From: Viola odorata
Taxonomy: Eukaryota > Streptophyta > Magnoliopsida > Malpighiales > Violaceae
Reading direction: 5' to 3'
Assembly (NCBI GenBank): GCA_963691705.1
Contig: OY829539.1
Span: forward strand, 59,618,327 to 59,682,326
Length of the DNA: 64,000 nt
Part shown: one piece after another, positions 1 to 10,872 of the stretch
Layout of the letters: each line of letters opens with the position of its first letter
Numbering within the stretch: the first letter of the stretch is position 1
Program-made: the position numbers and the translations under genes
Notes under the pieces: model-generated
Databases searched by the model: none
What the model was told of the DNA's origin: nothing
Seen by the model: the letters and a program-made list of their open reading frames with translations, nothing else

Positions 1-405
1 AACAAGGTTAACATGACAAATTAAGCTTTCCAGCATTCCTTTATGCACAAGGACACACAAACAAATAGCACTCATAATGCCTTACGTTTTGGTTTTCACC
101 CTGTACTCTGAGTATGGCATATGAAGTTCCTCTGGGATTCCACAGAAGAAAAAAACATATGCTAGCAGTAGACAGATGCAATAAACTAGGTTCAGGTAAA
201 GATGTGTCACCTCTAAATGGAAAACCAACAAGAGTATAACGACCAGAAATAGAGCTGACTCAATCAGACTGCCCAAGATGTCCAAACTACAACAATATTC
301 ATTATACACTAGAAAACCAATTTCTTCTGGCATAACTAATGGATACTTTAATTTTTTTTCACTGAGGTTATGAAGCAATGAATAAGTATAAGCACAAATA
401 TGAAC

Positions 406-669
406 CTGATAATGAAATAGTTTGAACTTCCAGTTCTTTATCCACGATCACATGTTCCTTTTCATCATCATTCTCCTCTTCCTCATCATAATTTTCATCA
501 TCAAACACAGAAGTTTTAGGACCCAGCGTTGCCAGAGAAACTTCAGAAAAAAAATATTCCTTCTTTGGCAGCAAGTAGTCCTCTTCACTAGCAGCTTGAA
601 TTTCTGGTCCCTCATACTGCTCATCAGTATCTTCATAATCAACTGCATCTTCAGCTTTCTCATCATAGT
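406..669 (-). pseudogene. TAF1: TAF1-like exon (TFIID subunit 1), 5'-truncated
   Basis: The minus-strand reading gives an acidic segment containing YDEKAEDAVDYED, EGPEIQAASEEDYLLPK and SVFDDENYDEEEE, which I recognise as the N-terminal acidic region of plant TAF1, the TFIID scaffold subunit. A splice acceptor (CTAG) precedes position 669 and a donor (CAG|GT) follows 406, so this is one internal exon of about 88 codons. The conserved TAF1 segment that normally precedes it is not found upstream. The next exon-like sequence upstream (donor at about 919) contains a stop in the only ATG frame and looks untranslated. No in-frame ATG opens this exon. The rest of the gene would lie left of the window. 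It could be a degenerate copy or a gene with an unrecognised start; family identity is fairly sure, functional status is not. Confidence 0.55.
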
Positions 670-1796
670 CTAGTAGCACAAGCCACACCAAACACAAAAT
701 CAGAAAATTTAACTAGAGACGGAATGCTATACTAACTTTGTCTTTTTCAAAATTCTCAAATGAATTGAAATTTTACTTTCGGGAACAGGATGTTAGGGAT
801 TTCAACCTATAACTAAAACAACCTGGTTATTACAAAATCCCTGAACAATTTCAACATCAAACTAGAAAATCAAAATCTATATAAAAAAAGAATAAGAAAA
901 AACAAATTTAGGGGCTTACCTGATAAAAATTAGGGATTTACTCTTCTCCCTTCGATCTTCAAGCTTTGTCGACGGCAATGAAATGTCATGGGGTGGGATG
1001 AGAAGAAGAAAAGTTATTGTAATTGAAATAATAGCCGTGTTAAATTATGAAATAAATAACACCAGTCAGCGTGAAAAGAACGAAAAAGGGTAAATGATGT
1101 GTGTTTTTTACCTTGTCTTAATGGAAAGAAAAAAAGTAGCCGTTGCAGATAGAAACCCTAATTAACGAGCTAAACTTGATCATCAAGCAAGTCAGTTTCT
1201 ACATTCTTTTCTAAATAGTCAGTCAATGTATATCAAAAACAAGAAAGGAAAAAAGTCACTCGATCAAACGGTTTCCGTTTTTTATCCAATGATCATCACT
1301 GATCAGTGATTAAAGTCAAATAATCAAACTATCAGCAATATTAATTAATAAGCCCAAAAAGCCCAAAAGCCCACAAAACTCTTCTATAGACCAGAAAACA
1401 GTCACCGCCTTTCCTCTTCCACCTTCAACCAATAGATAATTCACCGTCTTTGCTTTCTTTCTTATAAATTCATCTTAGTTTCCTCTTTCTCTCCAATAAT
1501 CAAAGAAATGTTACTTTTTTGATGTTGCTTCTGTTGTTCCTTCCGATATCTGTAGGGTTTTCTTTGATCATCAGATTGATGTTCTTTCTTCCTCGCCGTC
1601 AATTTATTTACTGATATTTACTGATCAGTTTAACACCCACACCTTACTTTTTTGATTTCTTTCTTGATCACGTAAAGGAAGAAAGAAAGAAAGATTTCCT
1701 TTTCGTGTTTCTTGATTCTTGTTGGTTAATTATTTCTTCCGATTCTTGTGATTCTTGTAATTTGTTGTTGTGGTTTCGTCAATATCACCAACAACA
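670..1796. promoter_or_regulatory. Shared 5' region between TAF1-like exon and NAC gene
   Basis: This interval separates two divergently oriented genes. On the minus strand a GT donor near 919 ends an exon that looks like 5' UTR and may belong to the TAF1-like gene. On the plus strand a TATA-like TTATAAATT near 1462 and pyrimidine-rich leader sequence precede the NAC start codon. Several short upstream ATGs occur between 1508 and 1600. No other gene is visible. Confidence 0.4.
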
Positions 1797-2768
1797 ATGG
1801 CCAACACCCTCCCTTACGGCCTGCAAACAGCCCTTCCTGGTACCCGATTCCAACCCACCAAAATAAAGCTCGTATCTTTTTATCTCGCCAACAAAATCTT
1901 GGGCCTCCAATCCGAAACTGAGGCAGCCTTTATCCCCGATCGCAATCTTTATGGCGATCAAGAACCCTGGGAGATTTTCAAGCTCTATGCCCCTGACTCT
2001 GATTATTACGATGACGGCGATGATGATGCGGTCAAGGATGTGTATTTGTTCACCCGCTTGAAAAAGATATCAAAGAACAGGATCGGTCGCACTGTTGGTA
2101 AAGGAACATGGCATGCAGAGAGCAAGGCGGATTATTATGAGGTTAAAGTAAAAGGCAAATGCTTTGATGCCTGTTTCAGAAGATACTCCTACAGAAACGA
2201 AGATTCCGACCACCACAAACGTTGGACGTTGCTTGAATATTCTTGTTCTGCTCTTTCGGATGATGTTGTGATCTGCATTCTTAGAAAGAATGAAGACAAA
2301 GCTGTTCCTGGTGATGCCCCCACCCCTACCCTAAAGAGGAAATCAGGTGTTTGTCCAATTGCCACGGAAGAGCCGAAGAGGATGAGATTTGAGGCTGAAA
2401 TTGTCGAATCATCGCCGACCAATGACAACACTGAAATTATCCCTGCCATTGCTAGTGCTGTTGAAGACCATTGCAATACTGTTGATCAGACAGCTACATT
2501 TATGGTGCCAAGCTACAATAGTACTGTTGAAGATGTAGTAGGTTCCGATTCTAATCTGTCAAATTGGACCGACAGCTACAATGGCATGATCACTGATGAA
2601 GGATGGACATTCGCCAACCTCTTGCTTAATAGTGATCACTCCTCCTCCAATATCAGTAGTACTGAATGTTTTGTGGAATCGGCAACGAATTACAATTTTG
2701 AAGTTAGCCCTGCCACTGCCAGTGGTGTTGAAGAATGGAGTGTTTCTGAAATCGCCAAGCTACTGTGA
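1797..2768 (+). CDS. Atypical NAC-domain transcription factor
   Basis: Single-exon gene of 323 residues. The NAC fold is recognisable from the order of its subdomains: LPGTRFQPT (for the usual LPPGFRFHPT), FIPDRNLYGDQEPWEIF, VYLFTR, then GRTVGKGTWHA and YEVKVKGK. It ends in a degenerate VICILRKNE that matches the usual VLCRIFKK position. The normally invariant basic DNA-binding positions are loosely kept, so it belongs to a divergent NAC group. The region after about residue 175 is low-complexity and serine/acid-rich, as expected for an activation region. I chose the ATG at 1797; the frame extends upstream only through non-ATG codons. The intronless structure is less common among NAC genes and may hint at retroposition or lineage-specific expansion. 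Target genes are unknown. Confidence 0.82.
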   Translation: MANTLPYGLQTALPGTRFQPTKIKLVSFYLANKILGLQSETEAAFIPDRNLYGDQEPWEIFKLYAPDSDYYDDGDDDAVKDVYLFTRLKKISKNRIGRTVGKGTWHAESKADYYEVKVKGKCFDACFRRYSYRNEDSDHHKRWTLLEYSCSALSDDVVICILRKNEDKAVPGDAPTPTLKRKSGVCPIATEEPKRMRFEAEIVESSPTNDNTEIIPAIASAVEDHCNTVDQTATFMVPSYNSTVEDVVGSDSNLSNWTDSYNGMITDEGWTFANLLLNSDHSSSNISSTECFVESATNYNFEVSPATASGVEEWSVSEIAKLL

Positions 2769-3460
2769 AGATGTAAGTTCTGGTTATTCGCTTTGGGATT
2801 GGGTCGACAACTATAACCGCTATGACATGACTGGTGATCAGTACTCTTACAATGGTGTTTGATTGGAATGGAATGTCTATCTATAGTTTCTCTTTGTTTT
2901 CCAATAGAAGGCGGTAGGTTTATTTCATTTGCAATCTTATGTTGTGCAAGCTCTACAAGTAACTCAGATTTCCAATCTCTTACAATCACTTGAGAAATGA
3001 CACTTCCGGGCAGTTTACATTTTTAATTTATGTGTAAAATAGCAAGTCTGACGAGAATGACATAACTTACCACTCATTATACGTACTCAACTCAAGCTCA
3101 TCAATGGAGAATCGCATCCTTTTATCTCTCTTCCTTTTTCTTTTTTATATTTCCTTAACTGCTATTTTTCTTTATTTTATAGATTTTTAATTAATTTTTT
3201 AAATTCTAATTTATTACATTTCATATTTTAATGTCATAATATTTAAATTCTAATTGCTTATGTTTAATAGTAACATTTTGGTCAAATTAGTAGTTGACGC
3301 GGCACCACCATATACAATTGCTGATATGGTATCATTATAATGATACATTCTTTTTTCTTCCGCTTTCATATATAATTTTAGTTCTAGTTCATTACAAGAG
3401 ATAAAAGGTTTTTGTATTAAAATATTCATTATTGTCACCTCACATTTTACAAATTATTAA

Positions 3461-3525
3461 CAGTAAATTTTATAAAAACTATTAGAATAATAGTAAATTT
3501 TATAAAAATTATTAGAATAAATAAT
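3461..3525. repeat. Short AT-rich tandem duplication
   Basis: Two adjacent copies of a roughly 31-base unit beginning AGTAAATTTTATAAAAA and ending ATTAGAATA. They differ at one or two positions. Confidence 0.6.
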
Positions 3526-4956
3526 TTTATATAATTTAGTTAAACTAAATTTATAAACAAAATATAAAATTTCATAAATATTTCAGTAACAAATTGGTTC
3601 TTTGGTACTGCATGTGCATTCTCTCTCATTATAAATAAAACTTTCAGCAACTCTCACATCCATTCTAACATATTCATACTTATTAATTTTAATATATATC
3701 ATGACCATAATTAACAACATTTCAATTATGGCAACTTTGACCATAGCTATTGTATCAATCTGCGTTGCAATTTTTGTCTTTCTAATAGTTAGAAAATTAA
3801 AAAATTATAAAAAAATTTATTAAGTTATTTAATTATTTTATCAATCACTAATTATTTTAATTTTTTAAAATATACTAATTAATTTGTTGAGGGTGATATT
3901 GATTCGAACCAATTAAAAATATAGGGAATTTACTATGACATTTATGATACAAATTCAGAATATTTAATTACAAATTAGATTAATTCCTCTATATTTTTCC
4001 TCCAATTTTTTACATAAATATGATCTCATTTTTTTCTAAGAATTTTAGTCTCCTATTCTAACAAAGTCATTCATGTCATCAAATAAATTAAAGTTTTCTT
4101 TGTTGTGAATAACGTCAACTTAAATTATTCTAAAATGAATTTAATTTTATTAATAAATGACATTATTGATTATGTATTATCCTATTATTTTTAAGAAAAA
4201 ATAAAATTATGTAAAAATAATTTAATACAACATTATAAACATGCAAATGAACTTCAAATTATTTTCGATAACCGTAATTTATTTTTTCCATCTAAATAAA
4301 TATAGTTTATGATTTGAGATAATTATAAATATATGAACTTATTCGATATTAGTTGGAAATTCTTAGGCAAGTGCAAAATATTAATTATAAAGATGATCGT
4401 TCCTTCTTCCAAATTCTCACAAATAAGAACTTGGATATCCATGTACAACATTCAAAGCCGTAAGTAACAAAATAACTCAGGGTTTTCTTTTCTAATTGCC
4501 TTACTTAAATTGTTATTTACTTTTCATTTCTATTTATGAGATTCGTTACTACCTATATCTTTAAAAAAAAAACTAACATACTATTGAAACATTATATAAA
4601 ATAATCAAGACATAAAATTGTTAAGTTTATATTCCAAATTTTGACTTAATTGAGTATCATAGTATATGGATTTCTCTAAAAAAATTGCATATGTTTTGAA
4701 TAGGGAAAAAAACCTTAAAATCAATCCGGATATTCAAAATTAATTCATAAAAATAACCCGAACATGAATTTTCTCAAGGAGTTGTATATGCTTTGTTTTT
4801 TAAAAATAAATTGAATAAAACGTTGTCTGTGATATGCTAATTAGATTAGACTAGTTATGGAGAAAAAATAAAAATTAAGCAACATCAAATTTAATTACCA
4901 CTGAGAAATATAATGGATAAGTTTGAATATATCTTGGTTTATGACCGAGAAATTAC

Positions 4957-5300
4957 TTTAGGTAAATTGGCTGAATTTTTTTTTTTTCAAATTTAAAAGT
5001 GACAATTATTATTGGATAAATTTTTTAATAGATTTATAAAAAGTTAAAAGAAAATTAAGGGTGTAATAGTCTTTTAAACAATAACTTAAGGATATAATAG
5101 ATTTTTAAAAAATAAGGTCCTTCGTGCTTTAGGTAAATTGGTTGAACTATTTTTTCCCCAAATTTAAAAGCGACATTATTATTGGATAAAGTTTTTAATA
5201 AATTTATAAAAAATTAAAAGAAATTTAATGGTGTAATAAACTTTTAAACAATAACGTAAGGGTATAACAATTTTTTTTAAAATAAGGTTTTTCGTATTTT
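4957..5300. repeat. Tandem duplication, two units of about 172 bp
   Basis: Unit 1 (about 4957-5128) and unit 2 (about 5129-5300) both start with TTTAGGTAAATTGG and share blocks such as TTATTATTGGATAAA, TTTTAAACAATAAC and AAAATAAGGT in the same order and spacing. Several mismatches separate them, so the duplication is not very recent. No coding function is seen. Confidence 0.75.
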
Positions 5301-5307
5301 TTATATA

Positions 5308-5340
5308 GTATAGATATAGATATAGATATAAATATAGATA
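5308..5340. repeat. ATAGAT microsatellite
   Basis: A short imperfect run of the hexamer ATAGAT just left of the Stowaway-like element. Confidence 0.7.
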
Positions 5341-5368
5341 AAAAACAAATCAACGTCCATGAATGTTA

Positions 5369-6099
5369 CTCCCTCCGTCCATTTTTAATGGACGCGAGGG
5401 AGTGAATCACGGTATTTTAGGGGAGTGACAGAGGCGTCAGCACGGTCGGCCACGTGTCAGCACGTCATTGGCTGCTTCTGCCTTTTCCCTCTCTCTTCTT
5501 TCTCTCTTTCTTTTTTTTCTTTCTTTCTCCTTCTGATCGAAAAATACTCCCTCTGTAAGCGTTTTCTGTTCTCACCTCCGCCACATAAAGGAGCGCAAGG
5601 ACGAGACGAGCAAAACCCAGGTGGAACGGTACCAATCGGAGTCCGGACGCGCCGCCAAAAGCGGCCGAAGCCGTCGCGCGCTCCGGCCACGCGCCGCCAC
5701 GCGCCGGCGCGTCCCGCCTCCGATCGGTCCGTCGCCACCTGCGTTTTGTTCGTCTCGTCATTTCCGTCACGAATCTATGGTCACCTTCGTGATATTGTCG
5801 TCCGAACATGTTTTATTGTCCATTTAAAATTGGAGGAGGAAAGATGAAGGACTGAAATGGCAGCAGCTTTTTCTGACACTGTCGTGTTCAGGTCTGCTGC
5901 CAAATGTCAAATTTCATCCTTCAATTTTTTCGTTTTCCTTTTTTGCCCTGTATGACGCGTAGCTCAGCATGAAAACGACGGGTCGTTTGAGGGCATTTTT
6001 GTAAGAACACCAATAAAGTGGACTGAAATGACAATCGCGTCAGTTAAAAATGGACGACGTTTTTGGGCTAAAACGTCTATTAAATAAGGACAGAGGGAG
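5369..6099. mobile_element. Stowaway-like (Tc1/mariner) non-autonomous element
   Basis: The left end CTCCCTCCGTCC (5369-5380) and right end GGACAGAGGGAG (6088-6099) are inverted repeats. The inverted match continues imperfectly to about 26 bases. The element is bounded by TA on both sides (5367-5368 and 6100-6101), the Tc1/mariner target duplication, and the termini match the Stowaway MITE consensus. At 731 bp it is longer than typical Stowaway MITEs. The interior is unusual: a C/T-rich tract (5480-5530) and a GC-rich block (about 5600-5760) unlike the surrounding AT-rich DNA. No transposase is seen. The left terminus itself forms a hairpin with the sequence just inside it (5369-5402). Confidence 0.8.
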
Positions 6100-6101
6100 T
6101 A

Positions 6102-7099
6102 TTTGTCTAAAAGTCTCAATTAACTCTCTACATTTATTAAAAATTGGCATTGCTCCTCTTGTTTGCACTAAAATTTCAAATAGGTCCTAAATTTGCTTTT
6201 TATATTTAACAATTGAGGTCAAAATGACTTTTATCCTATATTATTTTATTTTTATAAATTCAAGGGTAACTGAAATGAATAATAATTTGTGGAAATTAGT
6301 GAAAAACTAAATTTGAGATTAACAAAGTTGATGCCAACAAATATAATAATATCGATTTTTATTAACCGTAAGATATTATTTAATTTTTTTGATTAAAATT
6401 TAATATTATTTGAGATTAACGAACTTAGGGTAAATTATGTTCTAAAATAGACACAGTGAAAAACTAAATTTGATGAATTAACAATTAAATTTTAGAACGT
6501 AATTCATCCCGAGTTTGTTAAAAATATCTTTTTTTACCCGAATAAATTTGATAACCCACAAACATCTAAAATACTAATGAAAAGAATAGTTATGCGATCA
6601 TTCTAAATTAAGTTCAAAATGCAATTTTTCATAAAAAACGATTTTCTTTTTGTCCTATGGCCAAAATGCAAAACGATATTTCTTTAGGAATATTAGTAAT
6701 TTGCAATTTTGCATTATTAGCATTTTTCTTGCAAGAATTCGTCTTCCAAAGCTGTCGGTGGAAGCCCCTGGTGGGGTCATTCACAATATGTTCCACGCTT
6801 CGAATCCGGCCTGTTATCGCATAAGCCACGAGCACCTACTCCTTCATCAACCCAATCTCAGCCGTCCATCCATCCATTAACCTGTTCGACCTTTAACCAC
6901 TGCTGCTACTACGACTCCTCCATTGCCACATCCGAAAAAGACACATCATCTAACACTCAAAAATCAATTCTTTCTTCCTTCTTGGTCACAAGTAGATCCA
7001 TACCCACCAGCATTCACTTCTACCGATTCAATTTCTCCATTTTCCCTCCATTTAACGAATTGCGTCTCTCTGGTTTTCGCTCTACATTAGTGGGTAGCC
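6102..7099. other. Intergenic region and upstream region of chitinase-like gene
   Basis: AT-rich to about 6700, then C/T-rich leader-like sequence running into the CTL start codon. I see no coding exon. The promoter and 5' UTR of the chitinase-like gene should lie in the last 300 bases. Confidence 0.5.
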
Positions 7100-8579
7100 A
7101 TGAATAAGGCTATCTGGGTCGTCGTTTTGGTGGGTTTGGCGAGCTGTGCGTTGGTTGCAGATGGAGATAACTCAGAGAAGACCGTGGTGAAGACGGTGAG
7201 GGGGAAGAAGATGTGTATGAAAGGATGGGAATGTCCTTATTTCTCTGTTCACTGTTGTAATGAGACGATTTCAGATTTCTTCCAGACTTATCAGTTTGAG
7301 AATCTGTTCTCCAAGAGGAATTCACCTGTGGCTCTGGCCGTTGGATTCTGGGACTACCAGTCTTTCATCACCGCCTCCGTAATATTCCAGCCGCTGGGCT
7401 TCTGCACCACCGGCGGCCATCGAATGCAGATGTTGGAACTCGCCGCCTTCCTCGGCCATGTCGGCGCCAAAACTTCTTGTTAGTACAATTATGTTCTGCC
7501 TTTTTGTTTTTTTTGTTGTTGTTGTTGTTGAGTATATTATTATGCTTGCTGGTAGATTAAGTTGGTCCTTGCTTTATGGAGTTGTTAAGTTGGAAATTCT
7601 GATGTCAGAGAGTTTCTTGCATTGAGGTTATGCTATTGCTATAGATCACTTAGTTTGTAGGATTGGAAATATTAAGAACTCCTTCCCGTTTTGTTAGCTT
7701 ATTTTCTTGATTCATGGGTGTTATTGATGATTCAGGTGGTTATGGAGTGGCAACCGGAGGGCCTACAGCATGGGGTCTTTGCTTCAACAGGGAATTGAGC
7801 CCTAGCCAGATTTATTGTGATGAAAACTACAAATACAAGTTCCCTTGCAGCCCTGGAGCTGAATACTACGGCCGTGGTGCTTTGCCAGTCTACTGGTACA
7901 TTTTCATTTTGTCATGCTTTCTATCGGAATTACTAGTCACTTCATCATCCATTTCTCTCCACTTGAGTGCATTATGGTGATTCAACTGTGAATTCTAGAA
8001 TTTGTAGGCAAAATTGTTAGTAGTATGATTTTGTGTTGCCATTGATTGGCTTTAGGTATTTGATTGATTCACAATTGTAAGATGGAGTCTTTATTTTTAT
8101 TGGCATGGTAATTTCATTTCATCAATTACGCGTTTGTTGACAAAGGTGATGGTTATTGTAGGAACTACAACTATGGAGCTATTGGGGATGGTCTGAAGGT
8201 GGACTTGTTGAACCATCCCGAGTATTTGGAGCAAAATGCTACCATTGCCTTCATGGCTGCAATGTGGAAGTGGATGACACCAGTGAAGAAAGGGCAACCT
8301 TCAGCGCATGACGTTTTTGTTGGCAACTGGAAGCCCTCTAAAAATGATACTTTGGAAAAGAGAGTACCTGGTTTTGGTGCCACAATGAATATCCTCTATG
8401 GGGATTATACCTGCGGCAAGGGTAGTATCGATCCGATGAACACTATTATCACCTATTACTTGTATTACCTTGACCTGATGGGTGTCGGCCGAGAATTGGC
8501 AGGACCCCATGAAATTCTCAGTTGCGAGGAGCAGAAACCCTTCAACCCAACCCCTTCCACTCCCGCTGCATCTTCTTGA
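7100..8579 (+). CDS. Chitinase-like protein (CTL1/CTL2 type, GH19 fold)
   Basis: Exons 7100-7478, 7736-7895 and 8162-8579 join in phase to 318 residues. A hydrophobic signal peptide (residues 1 to about 20) is followed by a GH19 chitinase fold with blocks WECPYFSVHCCN, FSKRNSPVALAVGFWDYQSF, GYGVATGGPTAWGLCFN, NPxYNYGAIG-like NYNYGAIGDGL and RVPGFGATMNILYGDYTCG. This is the plant CTL subfamily (CTL1/POM1, CTL2), which acts in the apoplast or secretory path in cellulose assembly and cell-wall development rather than as an active chitinase. The first catalytic glutamate of GH19 (HETTGG motif) is replaced: the aligned stretch reads AKTSCGYG. Both introns are GT-AG and the second splits a Trp codon. 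Assignment to CTL1 or CTL2 is not possible by eye. Confidence 0.93.
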
Positions 8580-9416
8580 GCTTTCCGTACTGGTGTTAAG
8601 CAACTCATTCAAACCGATGTTCTCATAAATAAATAGTGGCGCGAACTAAGATTGTAAGATCATTTTCAACTCTAGTTTGTTTGTGAAAGCTTAAGTTATC
8701 TTTACAAATTATACGATATGGTTTGCCTGTGTGTCCTTGTAAATCTCCCTATTCATTATCTTAAACCACTTTTCGTGTGTGGTTATGTGTCGTATGTTTT
8801 GTATGTACCATTTTGTTAATCATTGTTTCAATTGAAAACTAAGTTGAAAACTATCAATAGATGAACTTATCGGAGATTCGTGTTTCGTTTGTTTGTGAAT
8901 TTTAATGTCATACTTTGGATTTAAGCCTTTGGTTGTTTGAGGAATGTAATTTTCTATAAGCATATATGCTTATTCTCACTCATTTTGCCAGCAATGTCAG
9001 CAACTGCCCTCGTAGGATGCTGTGCTCTTTTGTCCTTGGAAGTATCACATTACACTATCAACATTCCTTTTCTTATTTTCCCCCCCTTGATATTCCCAAA
9101 AACATTTCTCCAGGGAGCTTCTGTTCTTTATTTAACTGCAACGATGTTTGACATTTCCCTTTCCCCGACGGCGCTTCAATCTGCCCACCTCCTCCACCTC
9201 CTCAACCCTATTTCATCCCCGATCACTTCAATTTCTTTCATTCTTCTTTTAATGGGATGTTAAGAAAGTTTTAGCTTCCCAAGAAACAATATGGTTCATA
9301 TCAAAGGAGGGGAGGATGAAGGGGTACATCACCGCTCCACGAAACCAGTTCGATGGCCATCAGCTCTTGGCTTGAGGCCTGGATGCCCGTAGGATTTCCC
9401 TGTTCAAGCGAAAACC
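8580..9416. other. 3' region of CTL gene and spacer
   Basis: Contains the CTL 3' UTR (AATAAATA-like signal at about 8626) and leader-like sequence before the next gene. The open frames here are short and lack family similarity. Confidence 0.5.
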
Positions 9417-10872
9417 ATGGCTATTGGCTCAGTAGGATCGCTGTGTTCGTGTGAAACCTGTTCGAGCTCGATCAATTCTTCTTTGCCTGATGATCAGTTG
9501 TTGGTATCTAGAGGATCATCACCAATTCCAGTCCATGTTGTGATTGTGATGGATGCATTGAAAGGCTTCTCTTGGGGTCCTCTGCAATGGGCTCTTGACC
9601 ATTTCCAACAACCTGGCTGTACCATCACCATCTTGGTTGTCATGGCATGGATACCCCTTGCGCGTACGCTTCTTCTTCTGCTCTTTTATTTTTAACAACT
9701 TTTGCTCCTATAAATTCAGGTAACCCCAATCATGGTCAACTTTCAAGTGCCATGATTTCCTAATTGAATAAGGTTTTGTATTGTTGAGAACTAAATATCT
9801 CACCCATAGGAAATGATCTTGAGTTGTTCCACATTGCATTAAACTCGTATATAGAGAAACTACTTTATTTTTAGTAGGCTTATCCGGTGCAAATAAGATT
9901 AGTTATAATGTCATATAATTTAATCAACTTGAGAGTACTTGTGGTTCAAACCTAAAAGAATAAAAACCACATCACTGGTCTTTTTAGTACAGTGGTTTTT
10001 TAACATGATATCGATGAGAATCTATTTAATGAGATGGTCGGTAATTTGATCTTATAACTCTAGGTAGTTCCTTTTGATCTATGGGATAGTTTTATTTCCT
10101 AGGAAACATCGCATCTCACAATCATTTCCATATAAATATGGATTGAATTTGAAACTGATGTCTTTCAAGTTTTCAATTCTTTGCTAATTCCGTCTGCCCT
10201 TTGTTTTCCTTTTTTTGTATGAAATAGTTTCGTGCGATACATGGCAAGGTGTTTGGGGCCTATGGGAACCTGATTTTGGGGGTTTGTCCCACTCTAAAAG
10301 GTCCAATTGAATGGAAAAAATGACCAAAAGTCCCAGAAAATGAAGGGCATAGTGCAGCTTTATCAATAAAAAGGCTGTCTTTTTACGGTAATTACCATCT
10401 TATTAACGGAGCGATCCAACTAGTCTAAATTATTCTGTAATTTTTCGCAGGTTATTCCTCACATGAGAGTGGCTATGGGGCACCCAATGAGGCTGCTGGT
10501 TCTCGATAGGTAGAGACCAACAAGGGCTTCCAAAATTTCAAATTCTGCAAATAGTCCTTAAAGTTTTGGTATTTTCTTATTAATACTTCAAATTCGGCCC
10601 CAGACAAAGTTAATACTCCAAAACCTTATATTTAAAAGAAATGTGTTTTTGACAGACATCTGAGTAAGAACAAGAGATTCGATCGAATCGTGACGGAAGA
10701 AAGGGTCGATATGCCCAAGATCCGATCGATGATGGATCATCCTGATAATCAATATTCAACTCCTGCAGATTATTCCTCCCCAGCAACCATCCTACCTTCT
10801 CCTCAGATTATTCTTTCTGATGAATTGAGTCAACTTCTCAGGCGCATGCAAAATCTTTGGAAAAAAATATGA
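9417..10872 (+). CDS. USP / adenine nucleotide alpha-hydrolase-like protein, short or degraded
   Basis: Three exon-like blocks carry a plant family of universal-stress-protein-like (adenine nucleotide alpha-hydrolase-like) proteins. Block 1 (from 9417) contains VHVVIVMDALKGFS and LQWALDH, the first beta strand and helix of the fold. Block 2 (10451-10509) encodes VIPHMRVAMGHPMRLLVLD. Block 3 (10656-10872) continues in phase with RHLSKNKRFDRIV and ends SDELSQLLRRMQ. Blocks 2 and 3 are flanked by clean AG and GT signals. Joining block 1 is uncertain: the natural donor after about 9660 gives the wrong phase, while one near 9644 fits. The middle segment found in family members (between the two halves of the domain, and the stretch before RHLSK) is missing. 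This may be a decaying copy. Function in the family is poorly known. Confidence 0.45.

Larger units (their letters stand above)
2769..5366. other. AT-rich intergenic region with simple and tandem repeats
   Basis: No gene is supported here. The first ~100 bases after the NAC stop stay open in another frame (see findings). The rest is very AT-rich, with a short tandem repeat near 3461-3525, a ~172 bp tandem duplication at 4957-5300 and an ATAGAT microsatellite near 5308-5340. Confidence 0.6.

Noticed and set aside
3250..4440. Genes in the AT-rich region after NAC
   Set aside because: Only short open frames without splice-consistent or domain-like content.
5425..5847. 140-codon plus-strand open frame inside the Stowaway-like element
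   Set aside because: Low-complexity C/T and GC-rich translation, overlapping open frames in all directions, no conserved domain.
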